Source of the DNA: Streptomyces sp. 135
Lineage (GTDB): Bacteria; Actinomycetota; Actinomycetes; Streptomycetales; Streptomycetaceae
Direction of reading: 5' to 3'
Length of the DNA: 64,000 nt
NCBI RefSeq assembly: GCF_020026305.1
Contig: NZ_CP075691.1
Coordinates: 2,914,001 to 2,978,000, forward strand
Position 1 is the stretch's first letter, and every line of letters begins with the position of its first letter. Made by a program: the position numbers and the translations under genes. Below are positions 1 through 10,636 of the stretch, in pieces. The notes under the pieces are model-generated. The model was not told where the DNA came from and searched no databases. It worked only from the letters and a program-made list of their open reading frames with translations.

Positions 1-1928
1 ACAAGCAGCCGGGCCTTCTCTCGCTCCTTGGCAAGATCCGTTTCGACGTCACGGTCCGCCAGCTCCTGCGCGACATGCTGGTCCTGGTCGGCCTGCTGCG
101 CATCGACGGCATAGAGCCGCTGGCCGAGCAGTCGCCGCTGACGATCACGCTGCTCGCGTTCTACGCCCTGCACTTCGGCTGCCAGGCCGTCGCCGTGATG
201 GTGCGCCGCAGCCGCGCGCTGCCGATCGTCACGCGCAACATCGACGCTTCCGCGCTGCACCTGACGGCCGCTCCCCCGCGGATCCTCTCCCGTCGCCAGG
301 CCCACCGCCTGCTGACGTTCTCGGTGCCCGGGACGGTGGGCCTGCTCCTCACGGCGGCCACCACCCACGCGTACTGGGGCGTCATCGGTCTCTGCGTCTC
401 GCTCGCGCTGATCGGCGGCGGTGCGCTGTACCTCGCCACCTGGCTGCTGCCCAAGAAGCGGGCGAAGAACGACGAGCAGGTCATGGAGTGGCTCGACCAG
501 TGGCTGGCCGAGTACAAGCCGACCGTGGGCATGTACTTCTCGGGCGGTTCCACCTCCGCGTACCAGGCGAACATGTGGCTCTCCACGCTCTCCAAGCTGG
601 ACGGCAAGCCGCTGATCGTGCTCCGTGAGCGGTTCATGGTGCAGAAGATCGACGCGACGGACGTCCCGATCATCTGCTTCCCGAAGGTCGCGACGATGTT
701 CTCCCTGGAGACGTCGACGCTGAAGATGCTGCTGCACCCGGCGAACGCCGCGAAGACCTCGCAGGTCCTGCGCATCCCGACGATCAAGCACGCCTTCATC
801 AACCACGGCGAGAGCGACAAGCTCTCCTCCTGCAACCCCTACGCCAAGGCCTACGACGAGGTGTGGGTGGCGGGCCCCGCGGCCCGCGACCGCTACCAGC
901 TCGCGGACATCGGCGTCGAGGACAAGGACGTCGTCGAGGTGGGCCGCCCGCAGCTCTCCCCGATCCTGCCGTTCTCGGGGGCGCCCACGGGCCCGTACAC
1001 GACCGTTCTGTACGCCCCCACCTGGGAGGGCTGGGACGGCAACCCCGGCAACACCTCGGTGGTCCTGGCCGGCGAGAACATCGTCCGCGAGCTGCTGGCC
1101 GACCCGGGCGTGCGCCTGCTCTACAAGCCGCACCCGATGACCGGCTCGCAGGACCCGCGCGCGGGCGCCGCCAACGAACGCATCAAGGCGATGATCCTCG
1201 CGGCCAACGCCAAGCGCTCCGGCGCCCGCCCCGGCCCCGAGGCCGCGGCCGAGCTGGCGCGCCGCACCGCCGCCCTGGACGAGCTGACCGCCCGGAAGTT
1301 CCGCAAGAGCGCGGACGAACAGGAGCGGATGATGCTCCAGGGCGCTCCGGACGGCGACGCGCAGGCCGCCGTGGCCGAGGCGACCGCCGCGTGGGAGGCC
1401 GCGTTCTGGGCGTCCTTCCCCGAGTGGGAGCACCAGATCATCACGGGCCCGCGCCCGGCGATCTTCTCCTGCTTCAACCAGGCCGACCTGCTGATCAGTG
1501 ACGTCTCGTCGGTCGTCTCCGACTGGCTGAGCAGCGAGAAGCCGTACGCCGTCGCCAACACGGCCGGCATGTCCGAGGCCGAGTTCCGCGCGAGCTTCCC
1601 GACGGTGTCCGCGGCGACGATCCTCACCCCCGAGGCGGACGGCGTGGCGGCCCTCCTGAAGGCCGTACGCGCCCCGGAGCTGGATTCCCACGCCGAGGCC
1701 CGTGCGGAGCTCAAGGAGCACCTCCTGGGCCCCTCGGACCCGCCGTCCCTGGCCCGCTTCAACGCGGCGGCTGTCGCGCTGTGCGCCAAGTCCGACGCCC
1801 GCCGTGCCCGGATGGCCTCCCGCATCGACGCGGACATCCCCGGCCAGCGCGTCGCGGAGGAGGCGGCCGAGGAGATGGAGCAGGACCCGACGGAGTCGAA
1901 CGGCGCGGAGGACTCGGTCACCGCGTGA
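1..1928 (+). CDS. TagB/TagF-like CDP-glycerol glycerophosphotransferase-type membrane protein (5' truncated by window)
   Basis: The frame is already open at base 3 and has no stop before 1928, so the gene begins upstream; the ATG at 75 is only internal. Hydrophobic segments occur in the first 120 or so residues after that ATG (around LLAFYALHFGC and GVIGLCVSLALIGGG), followed by a large soluble part. The soluble part carries hallmarks of the TagB/TagF glycerophosphotransferase family (PF04464): HGESDK, YAPTWEG, YKPHP and DVSSVVSDWLSSEKPY, the last resembling the DxSSVxxDxxxxxKP donor-site motif. The family transfers polyol-phosphate units to wall polymers. The acceptor and donor here are unknown. 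The C-terminus is acidic and probably disordered. It converges on obg across a shared hairpin. Confidence 0.75.
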   Translation, partial: KQPGLLSLLGKIRFDVTVRQLLRDMLVLVGLLRIDGIEPLAEQSPLTITLLAFYALHFGCQAVAVMVRRSRALPIVTRNIDASALHLTAAPPRILSRRQAHRLLTFSVPGTVGLLLTAATTHAYWGVIGLCVSLALIGGGALYLATWLLPKKRAKNDEQVMEWLDQWLAEYKPTVGMYFSGGSTSAYQANMWLSTLSKLDGKPLIVLRERFMVQKIDATDVPIICFPKVATMFSLETSTLKMLLHPANAAKTSQVLRIPTIKHAFINHGESDKLSSCNPYAKAYDEVWVAGPAARDRYQLADIGVEDKDVVEVGRPQLSPILPFSGAPTGPYTTVLYAPTWEGWDGNPGNTSVVLAGENIVRELLADPGVRLLYKPHPMTGSQDPRAGAANERIKAMILAANAKRSGARPGPEAAAELARRTAALDELTARKFRKSADEQERMMLQGAPDGDAQAAVAEATAAWEAAFWASFPEWEHQIITGPRPAIFSCFNQADLLISDVSSVVSDWLSSEKPYAVANTAGMSEAEFRASFPTVSAATILTPEADGVAALLKAVRAPELDSHAEARAELKEHLLGPSDPPSLARFNAAAVALCAKSDARRARMASRIDADIPGQRVAEEAAEEMEQDPTESNGAEDSVTA

Positions 1929-1950
1929 CCCCCGCCTGACGGCACGTACG

Positions 1951-1997
1951 TACGAGGAAGGGCCCCGGAGCTTCAAGCTCCGGGGCCCTTCCTCGTA
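1951..1997. terminator. bidirectional hairpin terminator between the transferase and obg
   Basis: A perfect 23-bp inverted repeat: 1951-1973 pairs with 1975-1997 around a single C, so the real loop uses the top few pairs. It lies between two convergent genes and can end transcripts from both sides. Confidence 0.85.
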
Positions 1998-2017
1998 CCG
2001 CTTGCCGCTGGACCGGC

Positions 2018-3466
2018 CTACCGGTCCTGGAACGGCTCGAAGTCGTCGTACGCGCGCTGCGCCTCGTCCCGCTCCGCCTCGCGGTCCCTGCGGCGCTGGG
2101 CGGCCGGGCGGGGGGCCTCCAGGCGGTGGTCCTCGCCACGGCGGCCGAGCATCTCGGCGCCCGCCATCATGCTGGGCTCCCAGTCGAAGACGACCGCGTT
2201 CTCCTCCGGGCCGATGGCGACGCCGTCACCGGCGCGGGCGCCGGCCTTCATCAGCTCGTCCTCGACGCCGAGGCGGCTGAGGCGGTCCGCGAGGTAGCCG
2301 ACGGCCTCGTCGTTGTTGAAGTCGGTCTGCCGGATCCAGCGCTCGGGCTTCTCGCCGCGCACGCGGTAGATGCCGTCGTCCTCGCGCTTGACCGTGAAGC
2401 CGGAGTCGTCGACCGCCTTGGGACGGATGACGATGCGGGTCGCCTCCTCCTTCGGCTTCGCGGCGCGCGCGGCGGCGACCAGCTCGGCCAGGCCGAAGGA
2501 GAGCTCCTTGAGGCCCTTGTGGGCAACGGCCGACACCTCGAAGACGCGGTAGCCGCGGGCCTCCAGGTCGGGCCGGACCATCTCGGCGAGGTCCTGGCCG
2601 TCGGGCACGTCGATCTTGTTGAGGACGACGATGCGCGGACGGTTCTCCAGGCCCGCGCCGTACTGCCGCAGCTCCTCCTCGATGACGTCGAGGTCGGAGA
2701 CGGGGTCGCGGTCGGACTCCAGGGTCGCCGTGTCCAGTACGTGGACGAGGACGCTGCACCGCTCGACGTGCCGCAGGAACTCCAGGCCGAGGCCGCGGCC
2801 CTGGCTGGCGCCCGGGATGAGGCCGGGCACGTCGGCGACGGTGTAGACGGTCGATCCCGCCGTCACGACGCCGAGGTTCGGGACGAGCGTCGTGAACGGG
2901 TAGTCCGCGATCTTCGGCTTCGCCGCGCTCAGGACGGAGATCAGCGAGGACTTGCCGGCGCTCGGGTAGCCCACCAGGGCGACGTCGGCGACGGTCTTGA
3001 GCTCCAGGACGAGGTCCCGCTCCTCACCGGGCACGCCGAGCAGCGCGAAGCCGGGGGCCTTGCGCCGGGCGGAGGCCAGCGCCGCGTTGCCGAGGCCGCC
3101 GCGGCCGCCCTGGCCCGCGACGAAGGTGGTGCCCTGGCCGACCATGTCCGCGAGGACGTTGCCGTCGCGGTCCATGACGACCGTGCCGTCGGGGACGGGC
3201 AGGACGAGGTCCTGGCCGTCCTTGCCGGAGCGGTTGTCGCCGGCGCCGGGCTGGCCGTTGGTGGCCTTGCGGTGCGGGCTGTGGTGGTAGTCGAGCAGCG
3301 TGGTGACGTCCTGGTCGACGACCAGGATCACGTCACCGCCACGGCCGCCGTTGCCGCCGTCCGGGCCGCCGAGCGGCTTGAACTTCTCACGGTGAACGGA
3401 GGCACAGCCGTGGCCTCCGCTACCCGCGGCGACGTGCAGCTCGACGCGGTCCACGAAGGTGGTCAT
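2018..3466 (-). CDS. obg: GTPase Obg/CgtA
   Basis: Essential ribosome-associated GTPase, 482 residues. In Streptomyces it is linked to 50S maturation, GTP sensing and the onset of differentiation. The Gly-rich Obg fold covers about residues 1-160. The G domain follows with G1 GYPSAGKS (166-173), G3 DVPG (212-215) and G4 NKID (283-286). The C-terminal OCT domain covers about 350-430, followed by a charged tail rich in R, D and E. The ATG start has GGAGG nine bases upstream. It lies downstream of rplU-rpmA in the usual order, separated from rpmA by a hairpin that may attenuate read-through. Confidence 0.97.
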   Translation of the reverse strand: MTTFVDRVELHVAAGSGGHGCASVHREKFKPLGGPDGGNGGRGGDVILVVDQDVTTLLDYHHSPHRKATNGQPGAGDNRSGKDGQDLVLPVPDGTVVMDRDGNVLADMVGQGTTFVAGQGGRGGLGNAALASARRKAPGFALLGVPGEERDLVLELKTVADVALVGYPSAGKSSLISVLSAAKPKIADYPFTTLVPNLGVVTAGSTVYTVADVPGLIPGASQGRGLGLEFLRHVERCSVLVHVLDTATLESDRDPVSDLDVIEEELRQYGAGLENRPRIVVLNKIDVPDGQDLAEMVRPDLEARGYRVFEVSAVAHKGLKELSFGLAELVAAARAAKPKEEATRIVIRPKAVDDSGFTVKREDDGIYRVRGEKPERWIRQTDFNNDEAVGYLADRLSRLGVEDELMKAGARAGDGVAIGPEENAVVFDWEPSMMAGAEMLGRRGEDHRLEAPRPAAQRRRDREAERDEAQRAYDDFEPFQDR

Positions 3467-3520
3467 GGTGGGGTGCCTCCAGAAGAAACGTGCGGGGATG
3501 TCTCTTGCGTAACACGCGAA

Positions 3521-3560
3521 AGGCGGACCCGCTTCCCCGCCGGGGAAGTGAGGTCCGCCT
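3521..3560 (-). terminator. hairpin between rpmA and obg
   Basis: AGGCGGACC (3521-3529) pairs with GGTCCGCCT (3552-3560), with an inner stem CTTCCCC/GGGGAAG (3532-3538/3542-3548). It sits after the rpmA stop and before obg, so it can terminate or partly attenuate the ribosomal-protein transcript. Confidence 0.7.
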
Positions 3561-3575
3561 CGCGAAAAGAACCGA

Positions 3576-3830
3576 TCAGGCGACCGGAACGATGTTCACG
3601 ACCTTGCGGCCACGGTGCGTGCCGAACTCGACCGCGCCCGCGTCCAGCGCGAACAGGGTGTCGTCCTTGCCTCGGCCGACGCCCGAGCCCGGGTGGAAGT
3701 GGGTGCCACGCTGGCGGACCAGGATCTCACCGGCGTTGACGACCTGACCGCCGAAGCGCTTCACGCCGAGCCGCTGAGCATTGGAGTCGCGACCGTTCCG
3801 AGTGGACGATGCGCCCTTCTTGTGTGCCAT
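3576..3830 (-). CDS. rpmA: 50S ribosomal protein L27
   Basis: 84 residues, normal length. It starts [20 protein letters not shown], the conserved N-terminus that reaches the peptidyl-transferase centre, and continues with the L27 core ([20 protein letters not shown]). The start codon directly precedes the mature-type N-terminus, so no cleavable Firmicutes-type prepeptide is present. It follows rplU by 14 bases and is surely cotranscribed with it. Confidence 0.98.
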   Translation of the reverse strand: MAHKKGASSTRNGRDSNAQRLGVKRFGGQVVNAGEILVRQRGTHFHPGSGVGRGKDDTLFALDAGAVEFGTHRGRKVVNIVPVA

Positions 3831-3844
3831 CTTGTCTCAGTCCC

Positions 3845-4165
3845 TTACTTCGCAGCCGTGGGGATACCGGTGACCTTGATCGCCGTGTACTGCTGGCGGT
3901 GACCCTGGCGACGGCGGTAGCCGGTCTTGTTCTTGTACCGAAGGATGTCGATCTTGGCACCCTTGTGGTGGTCCACGACCTCGGCCGTGACCTTGATGCC
4001 GGCCAGCACCCACGGGTCGCTGGTGACGGCGTCGCCGTCGACAACGAGCAGGGTCGAGAGCTCGACCGTGTCGCCAACCTTGGCCGTGGGAATCTTGTCA
4101 ACCTCAACGATGTCGTCGACAGCAACCTTGTGCTGGCGACCACCGCTGCGCACGATGGCGTACAC
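3845..4165 (-). CDS. rplU: 50S ribosomal protein L21
   Basis: 106 residues, beginning [18 protein letters not shown], the L21 signature. L21 is an early 23S rRNA-binding protein of the large subunit. The start is GTG at 4165 with only a weak GAGAGAGA purine run upstream. It is the first gene of the rplU-rpmA(-obg) unit, with a promoter about 150 bases upstream. Confidence 0.98.
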   Translation of the reverse strand: MYAIVRSGGRQHKVAVDDIVEVDKIPTAKVGDTVELSTLLVVDGDAVTSDPWVLAGIKVTAEVVDHHKGAKIDILRYKNKTGYRRRQGHRQQYTAIKVTGIPTAAK

Positions 4166-4314
4166 GCGGATCTCTCTCTCGCTCGGAACGGGACCCCCGC
4201 AGTCCAGCCACCCGCGGAAGCAGGCGGCCTCTCCCGACCCGGAAGCAGTGCCCGCGGTTCAGGAGGAAAAGGGTTTACAGGGGGCGGGCGTGCATAGGAA
4301 CACGCCGACGGTCA

Positions 4315-4343
4315 AGGTTACGGGGCCCACCCGGAAGGGTCAA
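4315..4343 (-). promoter_or_regulatory. candidate rplU promoter
   Basis: On the minus strand TTGACC (4343-4338) and TAACCT (4320-4315) are separated by exactly 17 bases, a good vegetative-sigma (HrdB-type) match. The predicted transcript starts near 4308 and has a leader of roughly 140 bases. The -35 element falls inside the PLD gene's terminator hairpin. Confidence 0.6.
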
Positions 4344-4354
4344 ACCGGGCCCCG
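4321..4354 (-). terminator. hairpin after the phospholipase D-like gene
   Basis: CGGGGCCC (4321-4328) pairs with GGGCCCCG (4347-4354) just downstream of the PLD stop codon. It overlaps the rplU -35 region. Confidence 0.55.
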
Positions 4355-4363
4355 CACCCCCGC

Positions 4364-5722
4364 TCACGTGGTCGGCTTCTCACCGTCCGGCGGCAGCGGC
4401 TTGACGCCCTTGCACAGGTCCGTCTTGTCGGCGGTGCCCGGCCAGGCCACGGCCCGCGTGCGGTCGAAGTGCGCGCGGTAGGTGTCGTGCACCGAGTCGT
4501 CGTCGACCTTGACGATCGCCTCGTCGTTCTCGCGCAGCGCGGGCGCCGTGTAGTTCTGCGAGCCGGTGAAGGAGACCTTGTTCCGCTTGCCGTCGTACAT
4601 GCCGTCGATCAGCAGGTACTTCGAGTGGATGATGTAGGGCGTCGTCAGCCTGGCACCCGCGTTCAGCGGGTCCCTGTCGTCGTTGTAGCAGCGCACGGAG
4701 GGGCCGCCCGGGGCGTGGAGCTGCTCCCAGGTGCCGGGGGTGCCGCCCTGGCTCTTGGCGCTGTCGCTCTCCGCGTACAGGAGGCTCACGTCGCAGCCGG
4801 CCTTCTTCAGGGAGACCAGCTTGTCGGCGATCTGCTTGCGCGTGATCTTGAAGATGGCGGCGCGGACCTTCGTGCGCTTCGTCACCCCGGCCGCGTCCTT
4901 GTAGGTGCAGCGGACGTTGTTCATCACCGAGTACATGGTGTCGGTCTCGTTGACCGTGCCGTTGCGCGGGAAGAAGTAGGCCTTGTAGCGGCCGCTGCTG
5001 ACCGTGCGGTAGTCCCAGCCCTGCCAGCTCTTGCCGAGCATGTCCGTGAAGTAGTCGGCGTACGCGTCGTACATGGCCGGATTGTTCGGCAGCAGCAGCG
5101 CGTCGTTGAAGAACTTCGTGTGCGCGGACGGCGTCGAGTTCGACGTGGTCTGCACGACGACGTCCCTGGCGCCCTCGACCTGCGAGAACAGCCAGAACTT
5201 GTTGTGCATGATCGACTTGCCGTACCTCGGGTCGCCGAGGCACGACTTCCCGGTCGGGCAGAGCTTCACGAAGGACGGCTTGCCGGTGCTCGTGCCGAGC
5301 GCCGCGGCGAGCATGGCGTACGCGCCGTTCGCCGGCCGGTCGCTCTTGCTGGTCTCGTCCAGCAGCACCTGGACGTGCACGCCGCGCTTCTTGGCGGCGA
5401 CCAGCGCGTCGACGACGGATCCCTCCCAGACGTGATAGACCGCGACCTTGATCGTCGAGCCGGGCACCGCGGAGTTCGTCAGCTCGATCAGCCGGGTGCG
5501 GATCGCGTGCTGCTGGTCGACGTTTCCCTTCGGATTGTTGAAGATCGGGCCCTCGGTCCAGGTCGGCGTCGGCGTCCCGTCCGCCGAGGCGGTCCCCGCC
5601 GTGCCCACGGCCTGGATGCCCGCCGCCGACAGCACCGTGGCCAGCGCCACCGCCTGCCGGCCGCCCTTGACCGGTTTCACCGCACGGTGCCGTCCCGTGC
5701 CTCGCAGGCGCGTCTGCGCCAT
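4364..5722 (-). CDS. secreted phospholipase D-like (HKD) protein
   Basis: 452 residues. An Arg/Lys-rich N-terminus, a hydrophobic stretch and an ASA-D site near residue 47 form a Sec-type signal peptide, so the product is probably exported. Two HKD half-sites are visible: HNK at 173-175 (GKSIMHNKFWLFS) and a second IIHSKYLLIDG late in the chain followed by GSQNY. The second matches H-x-K-x4-D fully, while the first has S where D is usual. The superfamily includes phospholipases, nucleases and phosphatidyltransferases, and the substrate cannot be read here. The ATG has GGGAGGG seven bases upstream. It is monocistronic. Confidence 0.85.
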   Translation of the reverse strand: MAQTRLRGTGRHRAVKPVKGGRQAVALATVLSAAGIQAVGTAGTASADGTPTPTWTEGPIFNNPKGNVDQQHAIRTRLIELTNSAVPGSTIKVAVYHVWEGSVVDALVAAKKRGVHVQVLLDETSKSDRPANGAYAMLAAALGTSTGKPSFVKLCPTGKSCLGDPRYGKSIMHNKFWLFSQVEGARDVVVQTTSNSTPSAHTKFFNDALLLPNNPAMYDAYADYFTDMLGKSWQGWDYRTVSSGRYKAYFFPRNGTVNETDTMYSVMNNVRCTYKDAAGVTKRTKVRAAIFKITRKQIADKLVSLKKAGCDVSLLYAESDSAKSQGGTPGTWEQLHAPGGPSVRCYNDDRDPLNAGARLTTPYIIHSKYLLIDGMYDGKRNKVSFTGSQNYTAPALRENDEAIVKVDDDSVHDTYRAHFDRTRAVAWPGTADKTDLCKGVKPLPPDGEKPTT

Positions 5723-5887
5723 CTGTCATCCCTCCCTGACACGGGCGCGCGGGCTCCCCACACGCGCGCTCACGTCCCTGTTGAACCGTCAGACCGCCTG
5801 ATTTTTACAGGTGTTGCGCCGTACTCAAAGGTCAGGGGGCCCGCTTCACGCTTTCGAGCTGTGGTGACCTCGTTTTCCGGACAGACC

Positions 5888-5930
5888 GGTGCCCCCCTGC
5901 CCGGCCCTCACGGGCGGACAGGGGGGCACC
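5888..5930 (-). terminator. rne terminator hairpin
   Basis: GGTGCCCCCCTG (5888-5899) pairs with CAGGGGGGCACC (5919-5930), 16 bases past the rne stop codon. Confidence 0.75.
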
Positions 5931-5945
5931 GGGTCGCGGAAGCGG

Positions 5946-8900
5946 TCAGCCCTCGTCGGCGGCGCTCGCGGAGACACCGGACGGCGTCTGCTCCGCCGCC
6001 GCGGCCTTCTTCGCCGTCGCCTTCGACGCCTTCTTGGCCGTCGTCTTCTTGGCGGCCGTCTTCTTGGCCGCGGTCTTCTTGGTGGCGGCCTTCTTCGCCG
6101 TCGCCTTCTTGGCGGTCTTACGCGCCGTCTTCTTCGCCGGAGCGGCTTCCTCGGCGGGGGCCTCGGCCTCCGCCTCGGTCTTCTCCGGCTCGACCTTGTC
6201 CTGCGCCTCGGCCTTCTTCGGCTCGGGCTTCTCCGCCGACGGGACGACCACCACGGCCGCCTCCTCCGGGGCGGTCGGCGCCGTGGCCTTGCGCACCGCA
6301 CGGCGGCGCGGACGGGCCGGAGCAGCTTCGGCGGCGGGCGCCTCGGCCACGGGCTCGGCGGCGGGCTCCGCGACCGGCTCGGCCTTCGGCACCGGGGCGA
6401 TGACCACCTCGGCGGCCTCTGGCTCGGCGCTCTGCGCGGCCTTCGGCGAACCGGCGGGCGACGTCGCCTTGCGGACGGCACGACGGCGCGTACGTCCCTT
6501 CGGGGCTGCGTCGTCCTGCGCGGGCGCCTCGGCGGGTACCTCGTGGGCCGCCTCGACGGCCTCCGGAGTGCCGACGATGGGATCCTCGGCGGCCGGTGCG
6601 ACGGTGCGCGCGACGTCGGACTCGACGACCGGGATCTCGGCCCGCTCGGCCTCCGCCTCGGCCTTCGCCGCCCGCTCGGCGGCCCGCTCGGCCGCCTTGG
6701 CCCGCTTGCCCGACCGCTTCGGCGTCTCCGCCTGCGGGGCCTCCTCAGGGGCGGCCTCGGTACGCGGTGCGCCCGCCGGGGCCGAAGCCCGCCGCGTCGC
6801 CCGGCGCCGGGAGCGGCCACCGCGCGAGGCGGCTGCCTCGGCCTCGGCGGCGCTGCTGTAGAGCTCCTCGTCCGGGACGAACTCGGGCTCGGGCAGCGCC
6901 ACCGGAGCGGCGGCCTCGGCGGCGACCTCGGCCTCCGTCTCGGCACCGTCCATGGCCTCGGTGTCGGCCTCGTGCTCGTGCTCGTGCTCGTGGGTGGTGT
7001 GCTCGTGACCGTGGTCCTGCTGGTCCCCACCGCGCCCGCGCTTCTTGCGCTTGCCGCCGCCACCGGCGGAGGTCGGCTGCTCCATGTGCACGATGACACC
7101 GCGGCCGTTGCAGTGCACGCAGGTCTCGGAGAAGGACTCCAGGAGCCCCTGGCCCACCCGCTTGCGGGTCATCTGGACCAGGCCGAGCGAGGTCACCTCG
7201 GCGACCTGGTGCTTCGTACGGTCGCGCCCGAGGCATTCGAGAAGGCGGCGCAGGACCAGGTCCCGGTTGGACTCCAGGACCATGTCGATGAAGTCGATGA
7301 CGACGATGCCGCCCAGGTCACGCAGGCGCAGCTGGCGCACGATCTCCTCGGCCGCTTCGAGGTTGTTCCTCGTCACGGTCTCTTCGAGGTTGCCGCCCTG
7401 CCCGGTGAACTTGCCGGTGTTGACGTCGACGACGATCATCGCCTCGGTCTTGTCGATCACCAGCGAGCCGCCGCTCGGCAGCCAGACCTTGCGGTCCAGC
7501 GCCTTCGCCAGCTGCTCGTCGATGCGGTACGTCGCGAAGACGTCGACCTCGGAGGTCCACTTCGAGAGGCGGTCGGCCAGGTCGGGCGCGACGTGCGAGA
7601 CGTAACCGTGGATGGTCTGCCACGCGTCGTCACCGCTGACGATGACCTTGGAGAAGTCCTCGTTGAAGATGTCGCGGACCACGCGGACGGTCATGTCCGG
7701 CTCGCCGTACAGCAGGCTCGGCGAGCTGGTGGAGGCCGCCTTCGCCTTCTTCTGGATGTCCTCCCACTGCTCCTGGAGACGCTCGACGTCGCGGCGCAGC
7801 TCGTCCTCGCTCGCGCCCTCGGCGGCGGTGCGCACGATGACGCCCGCGTCCTCGGGGACGATCTTCTTGAGGATGGTCTTCAGACGCGCGCGCTCGGTGT
7901 CGGGCAGCTTGCGGCTGATGCCGGTCATCGACCCCTCGGGGACGTAGACCAGATAGCGGCCGGGGAGCGAGACCTGGCTGGTCAGACGGGCGCCCTTGTG
8001 GCCGATCGGGTCTTTCGTGACCTGTACGAGGACCGACTGGCCGGACTTCAGGGCGGACTCGATGCGCCGGGGGCCGTTGGCCATGCCGAGCGCCTCGAAG
8101 TTGACCTCACCGGCGTACAGCACGGCGTTGCGGCCCTTGCCGATGTCGATGAAGGCGGCCTCCATCGACGGCAGGACGTTCTGCACCTTGCCGAGGTAGA
8201 CGTTCCCGACGTATGAGGTCGCCTGCTCCTTGTTGACGTAGTGCTCGACGAGCACGTTGTCCTCAAGGACGCCGATCTGGGTGCGCTCACCGTTCTGGCG
8301 TACGACCATGACGCGCTCGACGGCCTCGCGGCGCGCCAGGAACTCGGCCTCGGTGATGATCGGCACCCGGCGGCGGCCCTGCTCGCGGCCCTCGCGGCGG
8401 CGCTGCTTCTTGGCCTCCAGGCGGGTCGAGCCCTTGATGGACTGGACCTCGTCGACGCCGGTGCCGAGCTCGCGCTCCGGGTCCTTCGCGCGCCGCTCCC
8501 GCGGCTCGCGGACCTTGACGACCGTACGCTCCGGGTCGCTGTCGCCCGGCTCGCCCTCGGCGGAGTCACCGGCACGACGGCGGCGGCGACGACGGCGACG
8601 GCTGCTGCTGGAGCCCGTCCCGCCGTTCTCCGAAGCGGCCTCTTCCGCCTCCTCGGAGTCCTCGGCGGCCTGCTCGGCGCTCTCCTCGGCGTCCTCGGTG
8701 CCGCGCTCCGCCTGCTCGGCGGTGTCGGTGTCGTCGTCGGACTCGGCCGAGGCGTCGTCCTGGTCGGCCAGATCACCGCGGCGACGGCGACGGCCACCAC
8801 GGCGGCGACGGCGGCCGTGGCGCTCACCGGACTCCTCCGTGTCGTCGGCGGAGTCGACAGAGTCATCGCTGTCGGCGGATTCGGCGGATTCGGCCTGCTC

Positions 8901-10401
8901 GGCGGCGACGGGCTCCTCGGCGACCTTGACGGGCTCCCGCTCCTCGACGGCGGCAGGCTGCTCGTCGGCGGCCCGACGGCGGCGGCGACGGCGCGGGGCC
9001 GCCTCCTCCTCCACCACGGGGCGGCGGGCTCGGCGGGCTCCTGCGCGGCCTCGGCGGCGGCGCGCCGCGGCGGCGCGCTCCGGGGTCTGGAACATCGGCT
9101 CGGCGAACACGGGCGCCTGGAAGACGGCCACGGCGGGGCGGGCGGGCTTGCGGCCACCCTCCTCGGAGTCGTCGGCGACCTGGGCCTTGCGGGCCTTGTG
9201 CCCGGCCGCGGAGAACCCGGCGGCCGCGGTCTTGCGGGTGGCGCGGCGGCGACGGCCGCGGGGGCGTCGTCGTCGGCCTCGGCGGGGCCTCCTCGACCGG
9301 CGCGGCGGGCTCGGCAGGCTCGGCAGGCGCGTCGATGCGCTCCTCGGCCGCCTTCTCGGTGGCCTGCGCCTCCGCGACGGGCGCGGCGGTGCCACGGGTG
9401 GCGCGGCGGCGTGCACGGCGCGGTGCGGCGTCCTCGGCGGCGGCTCCGGGCTCGGCGGCGGCCGGGGCGGCGGGCGCTTCCTCGACGACGGGCGTCTCCT
9501 CTGCGGCGGCCTGCGGCGCACCGGCGGGGGCGGAAGCGCGACGGCTCGCACGACGACGCGCACGCGGCGCCGGAGCGGCCTCCTCGGCCTCCTCCGCAAC
9601 CGGCACGGAGGGCTCGGCAGGCGCAACGGCCTCAGCAGCGACCGTCACGGCCTCGGCAACCTCAGCGGCCTGCGGCGCACCGGCGGGAGCGGAAGCACGA
9701 CGGCTCGCACGACGACGCGCACGCGGCGCCGGAGCGGCCTCCTCGGCCTCCTCCGCAACCGGCACGGAGGGCTCGGCAGGCGCAACGGCCTCAGCAGCGA
9801 CCGTCACGGCCTCGGCAACCTCAGCGGCCTGCGGCGCACCGGCGGGAGCGGAAGCACGACGGCTCGCACGACGACGCGCACGCGGCGCCGGAGCAGCCTC
9901 CTCCTCGACAGCGGCAGGAACCTCAGCAGGCGCGACAGCCTCAGCAGCGACCGTCACGGCCTCGGCAACCTCAGCGGCCTGCGGCGCACCGGCGGGAGCG
10001 GAGGCGCGACGGCTCGCACGACGACGCGCACGCGGCGCCGGAGCAGCCTCCTCAGCGTCGTCCGCGGCGGCGGGCTCCGTCACCTCGGCGGCCTGCGGCG
10101 CACCGACCGGCGCGGAAGCGCGGCGAGTGGCACGACGGCGCGTACGCGGTGCGGCAGCGGCCTCCTCGGCCACCTCTTCGGTCTCCGCGACCTCGTCGAC
10201 CTCGTCGACCTGGTCCACCTGGTCAGCGGTCAGATCATCTTCGGCGGCGGGGGTGGCCGGTATGGCCGGAGCCGCGGCTTCGGCGGTACCCGCGGGCGGG
10301 CCCGCGGGACGCGACGCGGCGCGGCGCCGACGGCGCGGCGGCAGGGTGTCGCTGGGGCTGTTGTTCTGCGATCCCTCAGTGGGGTCGTTCGGCTCAAGCA
10401 T
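5946..10401 (-). CDS. rne: RNase E/G family endoribonuclease (frame broken twice near 9260-9287)
   Basis: Single-strand endoribonuclease for rRNA processing and mRNA decay (RNase ES of Streptomyces). The catalytic core carries an S1 domain (SYVGNVYLGKVQNVLPSMEA), the DNase I-like part with VVDVNTGKF and VVIDFIDM metal-binding aspartates, and a Zn-link CVHCNGRG. Long low-complexity arms flank it: a C-terminal Lys/Ala repeat (KKTAAKKT) and an N-terminal Arg/Ala/Glu arm with 53-residue tandem repeats. Translation from the ATG at 10401 (GGGAGA ten bases upstream) runs in one frame to about 9290, whereas the core is in another. Adding one base to each of two G runs (9284-9287 and 9260-9264) restores EEAPAEADDDAPRGRRRRAT and one product of about 1485 residues. 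I infer sequence errors rather than a dead gene. Confidence 0.88.
9530..10110 (-). repeat. in-frame tandem repeats in the rne N-terminal arm
   Basis: The block beginning ACGCGGCGCCGGAGC recurs at 9562, 9721, 9880 and 10030: periods of 159, 159 and 150 bases (53, 53 and 50 codons). The first two copies are nearly identical over their whole length. Each encodes ARRRASRRASAPAGAPQAAE followed by an acidic stretch. All spacings are multiples of three, so copy number changes keep the frame. Confidence 0.9.
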
Positions 10402-10636
10402 GCGGGCGGTTCTCCCGTCACGCTCCCGGGCGCCGCGCCTGTCCGGTGATGTCCGCGGCTCGCGCTAGATGCGCGGGGCCGCCATCCGGGGGCGTGGGCG
10501 CCGCACGGGAGCTCTCTATGTCTTGTCTCGCCGGTTCCGTACGCCCAACTGCGGACGGCCTGGCGAAAGTCTCGGTCAGTGCGCTGCCCGACCCAGGTGG
10601 CTCCCGAGTACCAGGGCTGCGCTGTGACATACGTCC

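Noticed and set aside
9255..9295. Programmed ribosomal frameshift in rne
   Set aside because: Two separate shifts would be needed and no slippery heptamer with a downstream structure is evident; G-run errors are simpler.
9530..10110. CRISPR-like array
   Set aside because: Repeats are long, in frame and protein-coding, without unique spacers.
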